From Streptomyces asoensis (GTDB lineage Bacteria; Actinomycetota; Actinomycetes; Streptomycetales; Streptomycetaceae): a stretch of DNA of 64,000 nt. Below are positions 49,488 to 58,392 of this stretch, piece by piece. The translations under genes were made by a program, and so were the position numbers. The stretch lies in the NCBI RefSeq assembly GCF_016860545.1, contig NZ_BNEB01000003.1, forward strand, positions 1,736,001 to 1,800,000, given 5' to 3'. The notes below the pieces were generated by a model. That model was not told the origin of the DNA and did no database searches. It worked only from the letters and a program-made list of their open reading frames with translations. Numbering within the stretch: the first letter of the stretch is position 1; each line of letters opens with the position of its first letter.

Positions 49488-49763
49488 GCGAATCACTCCG
49501 TCAGTCGTCGGTATGGGCCGGTGCGTGCCAGGTGCGGGCGGCACCCCGGCCTCGAACGAATCTACCCGCGAGCACCGGCAGACCCGGCCTCCGACCGTGG
49601 CGGCACGGGACGGGGACAGGACTGTTCACCGGGTGTTTCCCCGGGGGAGCCCGGCGGCTCAAGGGCTGGTAGCCGCCCCTACCCACAGGTCGTGATTCCA
49701 ACCACTTCTTGCTCCCTGTGGGTCGCCGGGGCCTCGCGTCCTCTCCCGCGGTCCGCCCACCCG

Positions 49764-50294
49764 CTAGGCGGGTCCGTCCTCGCCCTCGGAGTCGTCGGGG
49801 TTGCCGGGGGCGTCGGACTCGTCGTTCTCCGTCAGCACCGGGGAGGCGTGGTGGGACCACAGCTTCCAGCCGTCGGAGGTGCGGCGGAACACGTTCGTGG
49901 CGACCACCAGCTGGCCGACGAGCGGCCCGAGCTCCTCGCCGTCGTCGGGGGCGGGGCCCCCGCTGAGGATGTTCTCGGTGCAGTTCACCAGCGCGGTGTC
50001 GCCGGTGACGGAGACATGGACGTCGGTGAGGAAGAACTGGATGTAGTCGGTGTTCGCCATGATCAGCGCGTACGACCGCAGCACCTCGCCCCGCCCGGTC
50101 AGCACGGGCCAGCCGGGGTGCACGCAGGAGACGACGCCGACGTCCGCGGGGTCGTGGTAGGTCTCGTCGACGCCCAGGTCGGCCGGGGTGAGCCAGAGCG
50201 CGGAGACCCCGTCGAAGTCGCCCCGTTCCAGCGCCTCGTAGAAGGCCGTGTTGGCGGCCTCGACCTGTTCGACGTCCGTGTGGGGGGCGCTCAC
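49764..50294 (-). CDS. NTF2-like (SnoaL_3/DUF4440-type) protein
   Basis: A 176-residue soluble protein with a nuclear transport factor 2-like cone fold (VEAANTAFYEALERGDFDGV, VHPGWPVLTGRGEVLRSY, WKLWSHHASPV), followed by an acidic disordered tail (NDESDAPGNPDDSEGEDG). These folds serve as enzymes or binding modules, and the ligand is unknown. GTG at 50294 overlaps the folP stop by four bases and follows GGAGGGAG, so it is co-translated with folP. Confidence 0.88.
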   Translation of the reverse strand: MSAPHTDVEQVEAANTAFYEALERGDFDGVSALWLTPADLGVDETYHDPADVGVVSCVHPGWPVLTGRGEVLRSYALIMANTDYIQFFLTDVHVSVTGDTALVNCTENILSGGPAPDDGEELGPLVGQLVVATNVFRRTSDGWKLWSHHASPVLTENDESDAPGNPDDSEGEDGPA

Positions 50295-51187
50295 CGGGCT
50301 CCCTCCGCGCCGGGCGCGGCGTCGTCCTCGCGCGCCCCTTGCACGGCGCGCGCGACCCGTACCGCGTCCGCCGTGGCGCGCACCTCGTGCACGCGGACCG
50401 CCCACGCGCCTGCCTGGGCGGCGAGCGCGGAGACGGCGGCGGTCGCCGCGTCGCGTTCGCGGGCGGGCGGCGGCGCGCCCTGCGGGCCGGCCAGGACGCG
50501 GCCGAGGAACCGCTTGCGGGAGGCGGCCACCAGCAGCGGGTACCCGAGGGCGTGCAGCCGGTCCAGGTGGGCCAGCAGGGAGAGATCGTGGTCGGCCTCC
50601 TTGGAGAAGCCGAGCCCGGGGTCGACGACGACGCGGTCGGGGGAGATGCCGCCCGCCAGGACGGCGTCCACGCGCGCGTGCAGTTCGTCCACGACCTCGG
50701 CGACGACGTCCGCGTAGGCCCCAGCGACGTTGCCGCCCTCCAGGAAGCCGCGCCAGTGCATGACGACGAAGGGGGCGCCCGCGTCCGCCACGGCCGGGAT
50801 CATCGCCGGGTCGGCGAGGCCGCCGCTGACGTCGTTGACGAGGGCCGCGCCGGCGGCGAGGGCCTGCGCGGCGACCGAGGCGCGCATGGTGTCCACGGAC
50901 ACGGTGACGCCCTCGGAGGCGAGGCCGCGGACCACCGGGATGACCCGGCGCAGCTCCTCGGACTCGTCGACCCGGCTGGCACCGGGTCGGGTGGACTCAC
51001 CGCCGACGTCCACGAGGTCGGCGCCCTCGGCGACGAGATGGAGGCCGTGCTTGACGGCGGCCGTCGTGTCGAACCAGCGGCCGCCGTCGGAGAAGGAGTC
51101 GGGGGTCACGTTGACGACTCCCATGACCGCGCAGCGGTCCCACTCCGGAAGGCCGACGACGCGCCCGCGTCCGCTCTGCTTGCTCAT
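50291..51187 (-). CDS. folP: Dihydropteroate synthase
   Basis: A 298-residue enzyme joining hydroxymethyl-dihydropterin pyrophosphate to p-aminobenzoate, the target of sulfonamides. Signatures are MGVVNVTPDSFSDGGRWFD, DVGGESTRPGA, VDPGLGFSKEADHD and the loop AASRKRFLG. ATG at 51187 lacks a clear Shine-Dalgarno. It is the first gene of the leftward folate unit and is coupled to the NTF2-like gene. Confidence 0.96.
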   Translation of the reverse strand: MSKQSGRGRVVGLPEWDRCAVMGVVNVTPDSFSDGGRWFDTTAAVKHGLHLVAEGADLVDVGGESTRPGASRVDESEELRRVIPVVRGLASEGVTVSVDTMRASVAAQALAAGAALVNDVSGGLADPAMIPAVADAGAPFVVMHWRGFLEGGNVAGAYADVVAEVVDELHARVDAVLAGGISPDRVVVDPGLGFSKEADHDLSLLAHLDRLHALGYPLLVAASRKRFLGRVLAGPQGAPPPARERDAATAAVSALAAQAGAWAVRVHEVRATADAVRVARAVQGAREDDAAPGAEGAR

Positions 51188-51327
51188 GCGTTCAGCGTAG
51201 GCCCAGGACGGAACCGTGCCGTGGCACGGCCCGGGAGGAGGCCCCAGGGCTGGGAGGGGGCGGGGCCGCCACCCGGGCCGCTCCCGGCGGTGCGGGCCCG
51301 GAGCGTGCCGGACCGGCCCCGCCGGGG

Positions 51328-53163
51328 CTATGCCGCCCGTACGTCCCGCTCCGCGACCGTGTGCGCACACACGCGTGCCGCCTTGGAGCGCCGGCGCAGG
51401 AAGCGCGGCAGGGGCAGGGCGAGATTGACGAAGCCTTCGGCCTGCATGGCCGCGAAGCCGATGCGGGGAAGGTCGCCGGAGGCCCGGTAGACGACGAAGC
51501 GGGGCTCCCAGCGCGGCTGGAACTTGGCGTTGAACTTGTACAGCGACTCGATCTGGAACCAGCGCGAGAGGAACACGAGCAGTCCGCGCCAGGCCCGCAG
51601 CACCGGGCCGGCGCCGATCTTCTCGCCGCGGGCCAGTGCCGAGCGGAACATGGCGAAGTTCAGCGACACGCGCGTGATGCCGAACTTCGGGGCGGCCTGG
51701 AGCGCGGCCACGATCAGCAGTTCGTTCATGCCCGGGTCGGCCGAGCGGTCGCGGCGCATCAGGTCGAGGGACGCGCCGTCCGGGCCCCAGGGCACGAAGT
51801 GCAGGATCGCCTTCAGATCGCCGTACTCGCCGGGGACCTCGTCGGCCTTGTGGGCGGTGGCGATCAGGCAGTCCCCGTCGGAGGGGTCGCCGACACGGCC
51901 GAGGGCCATGGAGAAGCCCCGCTCGGTGTCGGTCCCGCGCCAGTCCTCGGAGGCCAGCCGGATGCGCTCCAGCTCGCCCTCGCCGAGGTCACGGACGCGC
52001 CGGACCCGGGTCTCGTAACCGGCGCGTTCGATGCGCTTGACCATTTGGCGCACGTTGCGCATCGCGCGGCCGGCCAGGGAGAAATCCGCCACGTCCACCA
52101 CCGCCTCGTCGCCCAGTTCGAGGGCGTCGAGTCCGGTCTCACGGGTCCAGACCTCGCCGCCGGTCTCCGAGCAGCCCATGACGGCGGGCGTCCAGGAGTG
52201 GGCCTTGGCCTCGTCCATGAAGCGTTCGATGGCGCCGGGCCAGGCCTCGACGTCGCCGATGGGGTCACCGCTGGCGAGCATCACGCCGGAGACGACGCGG
52301 TAGGTGACCGCGGCCTTGCCGCTGGGGGAGAAGACCACCGCCTTGTCGCGACGCAGCGCGAAGTGGCCGAGGGAGTCGCGGCGGCCGTGCTTGTCCAGCA
52401 GGGCCCGCAGGCGCACCTCGTCGTCCTCGGTGAGGCGGGCGGCCGGGTGCTCGGGGCGGAAGGCCAGGTAGATCGTGGTGACCGCGGTGATCCAGCCGAG
52501 CGCGCCGAGGGAGAAGGCGACGGTCCACGAGGTGTTGCCCTGGTAGTCGACCGGGCCCTCGAAGCCGAAGAGGCCGTACAGGACGTGCGTAATGCGATCG
52601 GCCAGGCTCGGGTCGCCGATCATGCGCCGCGGGTGGACGCTGACGATGATCAGTCCGAGACCGAGGGAACCGGCGCCCATGAGGACGAAGTTGGCGAGCG
52701 CGCGCCAGCGGCTGCGCGGATCCGGCAGCGCCGCGAACTGGTCGCGGTGCAGCAGCAGGGGAACGAGGAGCGCGACCGAGATCAGCGCGCCCACGATCGA
52801 GTGCCGGTACACGAACTGGGCCACCGCGCCCGCCGGGAGCAGGACCACCGCCGCGCGCCACGCGCGCCGCTTGCCGCGCCTCAGGCCGTGGGCGAGCAGC
52901 AGCAGCAGGACGCCGGCACTGAGGGACAGCGCCGCCGCGAAGGGTCCGAACGAGCCGGGCAGCACCTCGGCGAAGGTGTGCATACGGCTGTGCCTGAAGC
53001 GCGGGAAGACGCCTCCGGCGACATCCAGCAGGCCCACGAGGGCACAGGCCCGGGCGACCAGGCCGGGGACGGACTCGGGGCGCGGACCTCGCACTATCTG
53101 CCGCACCCGGCTTGATCGGTGCGGAACCCCGCCCGACATTTCCCCATCTTGAGTGACAGACAT
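51328..53163 (-). CDS. MprF-like membrane protein with phosphatidylglycerol lysyltransferase (DUF2156) domain
   Basis: A 611-residue protein. Residues 30-260 hold six or so transmembrane helices, for example FAAALSLSAGVLLLLLAHGL and ANFVLMGAGSLGLGLIIVSV. The C-terminal half is a cytoplasmic DUF2156 double-GNAT domain (GDPIGDVEAWPGAIERFMDE, SLDLMRRDRSADPGMNELLI, ESLYKFNAKFQPRWEPRFVV). Such proteins transfer lysine or another aminoacyl group from tRNA to membrane lipids, raising resistance to cationic peptides. The start at 53163 (MSVTQDGE) is one choice; the site is weak. It diverges from a membrane esterase gene. Confidence 0.9.
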   Translation of the reverse strand: MSVTQDGEMSGGVPHRSSRVRQIVRGPRPESVPGLVARACALVGLLDVAGGVFPRFRHSRMHTFAEVLPGSFGPFAAALSLSAGVLLLLLAHGLRRGKRRAWRAAVVLLPAGAVAQFVYRHSIVGALISVALLVPLLLHRDQFAALPDPRSRWRALANFVLMGAGSLGLGLIIVSVHPRRMIGDPSLADRITHVLYGLFGFEGPVDYQGNTSWTVAFSLGALGWITAVTTIYLAFRPEHPAARLTEDDEVRLRALLDKHGRRDSLGHFALRRDKAVVFSPSGKAAVTYRVVSGVMLASGDPIGDVEAWPGAIERFMDEAKAHSWTPAVMGCSETGGEVWTRETGLDALELGDEAVVDVADFSLAGRAMRNVRQMVKRIERAGYETRVRRVRDLGEGELERIRLASEDWRGTDTERGFSMALGRVGDPSDGDCLIATAHKADEVPGEYGDLKAILHFVPWGPDGASLDLMRRDRSADPGMNELLIVAALQAAPKFGITRVSLNFAMFRSALARGEKIGAGPVLRAWRGLLVFLSRWFQIESLYKFNAKFQPRWEPRFVVYRASGDLPRIGFAAMQAEGFVNLALPLPRFLRRRSKAARVCAHTVAERDVRAA

Positions 53164-53375
53164 CGCATCCCGTAGTTCCGCGAGAGACCTTGGACCCGGG
53201 CCCGATTCGGGCATCCGGCGACATTGCGCCCTCTAGGACGGTGTCTTGGGGAGAGAGGTTCACTCATCTCTTCAAAGCCACTGAAAAGGCCAAGGAAAGT
53301 CCGGGACAAGCCCTCGCGAAGGAGCCGGGGGGAGCGGGCGGGATCCCGGACGGAGAGCAGGCAGGAAACCACCGC

Positions 53376-54497
53376 ATGGGTCTCACTAGCGACAAAACGC
53401 TGCTGCTGTCAGTGCTGTTCGCCTTACTGCTGTTCGTCGGCACGGTGTGGCTGTGGCCACGTCTGGCGCGCAGCGGCTGGCGGGCCGTCGGCGGGCGGAT
53501 CGGCCTGCTGCTGGCCACCCAGCTGATGCTCTTCGCGTCGGTGGGGCTGGCCGCCAACCAGGCGTTCGGCTTCTACGCGAGCTGGGCGGACCTGTTCGGC
53601 AAGGAGACCGACCAGGGCGTGGTCGTCGACCACGCGGCGGGCGGCGCGCCCGCCGGGCCGCTGCGGGTGCTCGACACCCGCCGCGTGGACGGCGGCGGGC
53701 GTCCGCGCTTCGCCGGTCAGATCCAGAAGGTCGCCGTCGACGGTCCCACGACACACATAGCCACGCCCGCGTACGTGTATCTGCCGCCGGAGTACTTCGA
53801 CCCCCGGTACCGCACGCGCACGTTCCCCGCGACCGTCGTCCTGACGGGGTACCCCGGCACGGCGCAGGCGCTCGTGGACAAGCTGCACTACCCGCGCACC
53901 GCGCGCCAGCTCGCCGAGGACGGGCGCATGCAGCCGATGATCCTTGTGATGCTGCGGCCGACCGTGGCGCCGCCGCGGGACACGGAGTGCGTGGACATCC
54001 CGGGCGGCCCGCAGACCGAGACGTTCTTCGCCAAGGACCTGACGGACGCCGTGACGGCCCACTACCGGGTGGGCAGGAAGCCCGGCAGCTGGGGCATCAT
54101 CGGGGACTCCACGGGCGGCTACTGCGCGCTGAAGCTGGCGATGCACCACCCGGAGGTGTACGCGGCGGGCGCGGGGCTCTCGGCGTACTACAAGGCGCCG
54201 TCGGACCCGACCACCGGCGACCTCTTCCACGGCAACGCGACCCTGCGCAACGAGGCGGATCTGCTCTGGTTTCTGAAGAATCGTTCCGCTCCGGACACCT
54301 CCCTGCTGATCACCAGCAGCAAGTCCGGTGAATCCAACTACCGGGCGACCCAGAAGTTCATAGGGCTCGCGAAGGCCACGGGCACGACCAGGATCTCGTC
54401 CATCATCCTGGAAAGCGGCGGGCACAACTTCAACACATGGCGGCGCGAGATCCCCCCGGCGCTCCAGTGGATCAGCGGACGGCTGAGCGCGCGGTGA
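53376..54497 (+). CDS. Membrane-anchored alpha/beta hydrolase (esterase D/mycolyltransferase-like)
   Basis: A 373-residue protein. Two hydrophobic segments at residues 7-29 and 42-64 place the catalytic domain outside. The nucleophile elbow is GDSTGGYCALKLAMHH and the C-terminal His is in ESGGHNFNTW. Strand motifs YVYLPPEYFDPRY and FPATVVLTGYPGT match the esterase family that includes actinobacterial antigen 85-like enzymes. Substrate unknown. ATG at 53376 has CAGGAAA about ten bases upstream. The divergent MprF-like gene suggests a shared role in envelope lipid modification, which is inference. Confidence 0.88.
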   Translation: MGLTSDKTLLLSVLFALLLFVGTVWLWPRLARSGWRAVGGRIGLLLATQLMLFASVGLAANQAFGFYASWADLFGKETDQGVVVDHAAGGAPAGPLRVLDTRRVDGGGRPRFAGQIQKVAVDGPTTHIATPAYVYLPPEYFDPRYRTRTFPATVVLTGYPGTAQALVDKLHYPRTARQLAEDGRMQPMILVMLRPTVAPPRDTECVDIPGGPQTETFFAKDLTDAVTAHYRVGRKPGSWGIIGDSTGGYCALKLAMHHPEVYAAGAGLSAYYKAPSDPTTGDLFHGNATLRNEADLLWFLKNRSAPDTSLLITSSKSGESNYRATQKFIGLAKATGTTRISSIILESGGHNFNTWRREIPPALQWISGRLSAR

Positions 54498-54763
54498 CGG
54501 GCTCCGGGCCGTGGTGGATCCCGGGCCCGGGGCAGGCGCCAGGCGGGCTCGGGGGCAGGCGGGGGCGGGTGCAGGGGCGGGCAGGGGGCGGGGGCGGGGT
54601 GCGTACGGGGCGGGTGCCGGTGATGCGGCGAGCGAGAAATGATCTTGTTCTTGTGGAATTCCGTGACCGCGTTGTTTCCTGATGTCCCGTGATGACTTCG
54701 GTATGGCCGTGTTTTTGCGGGGCGGGGCGCCAACATTCGCCTACGCGCGGTAAGTTTCTGGCC

Positions 54764-56416
54764 ATGCCACGTGGACGTCACCGCCATTCACCGCCTTTGC
54801 ACAGGCTGCTACCTCCCTCGGCAATCGCAGGCGTCTCCCTCGTCTGCGCCCTCGGCCCATGGGTGTTCACGGAACCGGCGGCGCTGCGGGGTCTGGCCGC
54901 GGCCGCCGCCGCGACGGCGATCCTCGGCGCGGTCGTGATGCGCCGCTGGGACATGCAGGCCGGCAAACAGGTCGCCGACCTGGCACGCTCGCGTGCCAGC
55001 GACGAGTGGCGCTACGAGGAACGCGTCGCCGAGCTCGAGAGCGACCTCGACGAATCGCGTGAACTGCGCGTCAAGCTGGAGCAGCGGCTGCGGTCCAAGC
55101 GCGCCGAGCTCGCGGGCCTGCGCAACGAGCACGCCGCGCTGCTGCGCCGTTACGCCACGGCCGAGACCGAGCGGGCGAGCGCCCTGGAGGGCCGCCGCCT
55201 GCTCGAGATAGAGGCGGCCCCCACGCCCGCGCTGCCCGCCGCGCGGTCGGCGCAGGACGCGGAGACGACCGGCACGGCCGGCCCGCGCGAGACGGACGTG
55301 GACGCGGACGTCCAGGGCCTCGGGAACGCCGACAGCGCGGACAGCGCGGACGTCGTCGAGGGCACGGACGCCTCCGAGGCGGGTTCCGGTGCCCGCGAGG
55401 CGGCCGGGACGGACAAGATCGACGCGACCGAAGAGACCGACGAGGTCGACGGCGACGGCACCGAGGACGGCGGCGAGGCCGAGGGGAAGACCAAGGCCGA
55501 GGCCGTCTTCTCGCCCGAGGGATCCAAGCTGTTCCTGCGGGCCCAGGCCGCCCTGGACCGGCTCGACTCCGACCGCGTCGGGTCGCCGAAGGCCGACGAC
55601 GACACCGGCGGGGAGCCCGCGCCGGCGGCTGCCGCCGAGGTCGGCGCCCAGGCCGCCGACGGCGGGGCGGAGGCCGCGCAGGAGGACGAGGCGCAGGGGA
55701 ATCCCGAGGCGGTCGACGAGCACGCGCGCGCGACCGCCCCCCACCAGGCCCGCGAGACCGAGGACACCGGGACCGCGACGGACGCGGTCGACGGGGAGCG
55801 GGACGCCGCCGGGGCGAACCGGGACTCCGGCCACGCGAACGACGCGGACGCGGACGCCGGGGCCGGCGCCGCCGACGCGGTCCGTGACGCCGACGAGGCG
55901 GACCGGGCCGAAGCCGGGGCCGTCACGGCCGGCGGGCCCGTGGACGACGCGGAGCCCGTGCGGCCCGCGGTCGCACCGCACCCCGGCTCCGCCTCCGTGC
56001 CTGCTGCCGCCGAAGCCGAAGCCGAAGCCGAAGCCGGGGCAGGGGCAGGGGCAGGGGCGATCGTCCCCCGTCCGGCCGGTGCCGTGCAGCGGCGCCCCTC
56101 CGGGCACTTCGCCGTGCCGACCGCCGTGGCCGTCGTACCGGCGGCGGAGCCGCTGCGGCGTCCGACGGCCGAGGGCGGGTTCGACTTCTTCGGTACGAAG
56201 AACGCGTCGGCCCACGCCCTGGAGGCCGTGCAGAACGAGGACCTCGCCGACGTCGTCGGCCAGGAGGCCCTCGCCCTGCACAAGGCCGAGTCCGAGGCGG
56301 CGGAGTTCAAGCCCGTCGACGAGGCGGCACGCGGTGTGGGCCAGGTCATCGACCTGACCGCCCACGACGAGACGGAGCAGATCGACCTCCAGGGACTGCG
56401 CAGCGCGGTCTCCTGA
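54764..56416 (+). CDS. Membrane-anchored coiled-coil protein with long acidic disordered region
   Basis: A 550-residue protein I cannot assign to a named family. Residues about 15-60 contain two hydrophobic segments (AIAGVSLVCALGPWVF and AAAAATAILGAVVM). Residues about 75-150 form a coiled coil (RVAELESDLDESRELRVKLE, RAELAGLRNEHAALLRRYAT). From 160 to about 450 it is Ala/Asp/Glu/Thr-rich and disordered, with a hexanucleotide repeat coding for EAEAEA and GAGAGA. The C-terminal 100 residues are more ordered (FDFFGTKNASAHALEAVQNE). ATG at 54764 has only a weak site. It may scaffold at the membrane. Confidence 0.82.
   Translation: MPRGRHRHSPPLHRLLPPSAIAGVSLVCALGPWVFTEPAALRGLAAAAAATAILGAVVMRRWDMQAGKQVADLARSRASDEWRYEERVAELESDLDESRELRVKLEQRLRSKRAELAGLRNEHAALLRRYATAETERASALEGRRLLEIEAAPTPALPAARSAQDAETTGTAGPRETDVDADVQGLGNADSADSADVVEGTDASEAGSGAREAAGTDKIDATEETDEVDGDGTEDGGEAEGKTKAEAVFSPEGSKLFLRAQAALDRLDSDRVGSPKADDDTGGEPAPAAAAEVGAQAADGGAEAAQEDEAQGNPEAVDEHARATAPHQARETEDTGTATDAVDGERDAAGANRDSGHANDADADAGAGAADAVRDADEADRAEAGAVTAGGPVDDAEPVRPAVAPHPGSASVPAAAEAEAEAEAGAGAGAGAIVPRPAGAVQRRPSGHFAVPTAVAVVPAAEPLRRPTAEGGFDFFGTKNASAHALEAVQNEDLADVVGQEALALHKAESEAAEFKPVDEAARGVGQVIDLTAHDETEQIDLQGLRSAVS
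56009..56057 (+). repeat. Hexanucleotide microsatellites in the coiled-coil gene
   Basis: Four tandem gccgaa units (56009-56032) followed by ggggca-type units (about 56035-56057). Both keep the reading frame and code for alternating Glu-Ala and Gly-Ala, so length changes would alter the protein without a frameshift. Confidence 0.85.
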
Positions 56417-56418
56417 CG

Positions 56419-56446
56419 CCGCCCCTCCCGGGTGCGGGTGGGGCGG
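56419..56446. terminator. Hairpin between coiled-coil gene and PH-domain gene
   Basis: Seven-base arms CCGCCCC/GGGGCGG (56419-56425, 56440-56446) between converging genes; moderate strength. Confidence 0.45.
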
Positions 56447-56448
56447 TG

Positions 56449-57849
56449 TCAGGCCATCCAGCGGTCGGGCCGGGCGTCCAGGCGCCCGGTCCGTGAGCGT
56501 TCGGCCTGCGCGCGCAGCAGCCCGGCGGCCTCCTGTGCGTCCCGCAGCCGGGCTGTGACGGTCTTGTCGGCCCCCGTGTCCACATGGACGTCCGCGAGCC
56601 CCCACAGGCGCTGCCAGGGCCCCTGGGTGAGCCGCACGCTCTGCACCTTGGCGTGCGGGACGAGGGCGAGGCTGCGGCGCAGCAGTCCGTGCCGGGTGGC
56701 GAACACCGTGTCCGTGACGGCGATGCCCTGGCCTCGCCACCACACCGGCGCGCACCGCCCGGCCCGCCGCGGCGGACGCGACAGCGACGCCTCGGACGGG
56801 ACGCTCACGCCGGGCAGCACGCGCGCGACGACGGCCTCCGCGGCCTCCCGCGGGGCGACCGGCACCAGGACGGAGTTGGCCGAGCCGGCCACGTCCAGTT
56901 CCACCCGCACCCAGCCCCGCCGCCGCCACAGCAGAGGCCGGACGATCCGCACGGTCTGCACCCGTCCGGGCGGCACGGTCTCGTGGGTGCGGTCCAGCAG
57001 CCCGTGGTCGATGCGCAGCCCGTCCGGCGACTCGCCGACCGTCCAGTCGTACTCGCCGACGAACCGTCCCGCGCTGCTCGCGCCCGCCGCGCCCAGCAGG
57101 GGCAGGCCGGTCGCGAGGACCGTCCACACGCTGTGGGTGGCCAGCCACAGCAGCGGTGGCACGACGAGCGCGGCGACCAGTGCGCCCCAGGTCGCGCCGG
57201 TCAGCGCCAGCGCGATCGCCAGTTCACGCGGGGGCACGCGCAGCAGCTCGCGCGCGGGCGCCTCGCCCACCTCGTGCGCCGTCTCCGGCGCGAAGCCCGC
57301 CGCCCGCGCCAGCAGTTCGGCCCGCAGCGCGCGGGCCTCCTCCTCGCCCAGGAACGCCAGCTCGTCCTTCTTCTCGGCGCCGACCACGTCGAGCCGGAGC
57401 TTCGCGACGCCCGCGATCCGCGCCAGCAGCGGACGGCTGACGTCGATCGCCTGGATGCGTTCCAACCGGATGTGCGCGGCCCGCCGGAACAGCAGGCCGG
57501 TACGGATGCGCAGTTCGCTCTCGGTCACCGAGAAATGGGTGAACCACCAGGTCAGGAAGCCGTAGAGGGAGGCGGCCGGGACGAGGACGGCGAGCGCGAT
57601 CAGCAGGGTGGTGGTGGTCAGCCTGGTCAGCTGCTCCTGAGCCTGGTCGGGGTCGTGCACGGCCCATCCGACGACCACCGCGACCGGCGCCCACGCCCGC
57701 CGGAAGGGCGTGACCGGGTGCAGCCGCCGCTCGGTGGGCGTGAACGGCGGCCGCGCGCCCGAGACCGCTTCCGCGGGGGCCGCGGCGGCCGGTCCGGCCG
57801 GGGCGGGGGGTATGCCGCGGGCGCCGTCCCCGACGCCCGGGGACGTCAC
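56449..57849 (-). CDS. Bacterial PH-domain (bPH2) membrane protein, large subunit
   Basis: A 466-residue membrane protein with two or three bPH2 (YdbT-like) domains. Transmembrane pairs lie around residues 78-100 and 225-260. The motifs FSVTESELRIRTGLLFRRAA and GVAKLRLDVVGAEKKDELAF mark the first PH unit. WTVGESPDGLRIDHGLLDRT and TVRIVRPLLWRRRGWVRVEL mark the second, and HGLLRRSLALVPHAKVQSVR the third. It resembles B. subtilis YdbT, which works with YdbS. The GTG start overlaps the stop of the small bPH2 gene by four bases. The function is not established; a role in envelope stress is plausible. Confidence 0.9.
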   Translation of the reverse strand: MTSPGVGDGARGIPPAPAGPAAAAPAEAVSGARPPFTPTERRLHPVTPFRRAWAPVAVVVGWAVHDPDQAQEQLTRLTTTTLLIALAVLVPAASLYGFLTWWFTHFSVTESELRIRTGLLFRRAAHIRLERIQAIDVSRPLLARIAGVAKLRLDVVGAEKKDELAFLGEEEARALRAELLARAAGFAPETAHEVGEAPARELLRVPPRELAIALALTGATWGALVAALVVPPLLWLATHSVWTVLATGLPLLGAAGASSAGRFVGEYDWTVGESPDGLRIDHGLLDRTHETVPPGRVQTVRIVRPLLWRRRGWVRVELDVAGSANSVLVPVAPREAAEAVVARVLPGVSVPSEASLSRPPRRAGRCAPVWWRGQGIAVTDTVFATRHGLLRRSLALVPHAKVQSVRLTQGPWQRLWGLADVHVDTGADKTVTARLRDAQEAAGLLRAQAERSRTGRLDARPDRWMA

Positions 57850-58349
57850 AGCCCCGCCGATCGGGCCTCGCCGAGCCGGGTGAGCCGGTCGCGCAGCCGT
57901 TCCGCCTCGGCCGGTTCCAGGCCGGGAATGGTGGCGTCGGTGGCGGCGGCCGCGGTGTGCAGCTGCACGCTGGCCAGCCCGAAGTGCCGTTCGACCGGCC
58001 CGGAGGTGACCTCGACGAGCTGCATGCGCCCGTACGGCACGACGGTCTCCTCCCGCCACAGCACGCCCCGGCTGATCAGCAGGTCGTCCGCGCGCTCGGC
58101 GTACCGCCAGGAGCGCCAGTTGCGGCCGAGCAGCACCCAGCCCCACCCGGTGGCCGCCAGGGGCAGCAGGGCGAACGCGGCCCACGCGGGACCGACGAGC
58201 AGACCGAGGAGCAGGCCGACGCCGACGGCCGTCAGCCCCAGCCACACCACCAGCAACAGCCGTCGCATCCGCAGCAGTCCCGGTGGCAGGGCGATCCACA
58301 CCGGTCCGGCCGCCGTCGTCTCCACGCCACCCGTGCTGCCCGTATCCAT
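57846..58349 (-). CDS. Bacterial PH-domain (bPH2) membrane protein, small subunit
   Basis: A 167-residue YdbS-like protein with two transmembrane helices (residues 32-70: LLLVVWLGLTAVGVGLLLGL and AAFALLPLAATGWGWVLL), then a single bPH2 domain (RADDLLISRGVLWREETVVP, YGRMQLVEVTSGPVERHFGL). It is translated just before the large PH-domain protein and overlaps it, so the two probably form a complex. ATG at 58349. Confidence 0.9.
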   Translation of the reverse strand: MDTGSTGGVETTAAGPVWIALPPGLLRMRRLLLVVWLGLTAVGVGLLLGLLVGPAWAAFALLPLAATGWGWVLLGRNWRSWRYAERADDLLISRGVLWREETVVPYGRMQLVEVTSGPVERHFGLASVQLHTAAAATDATIPGLEPAEAERLRDRLTRLGEARSAGL

Positions 58350-58392
58350 ACCGTCAGCGTACGGAGCGGAACACGTGAGGGAGACTGTGCCC

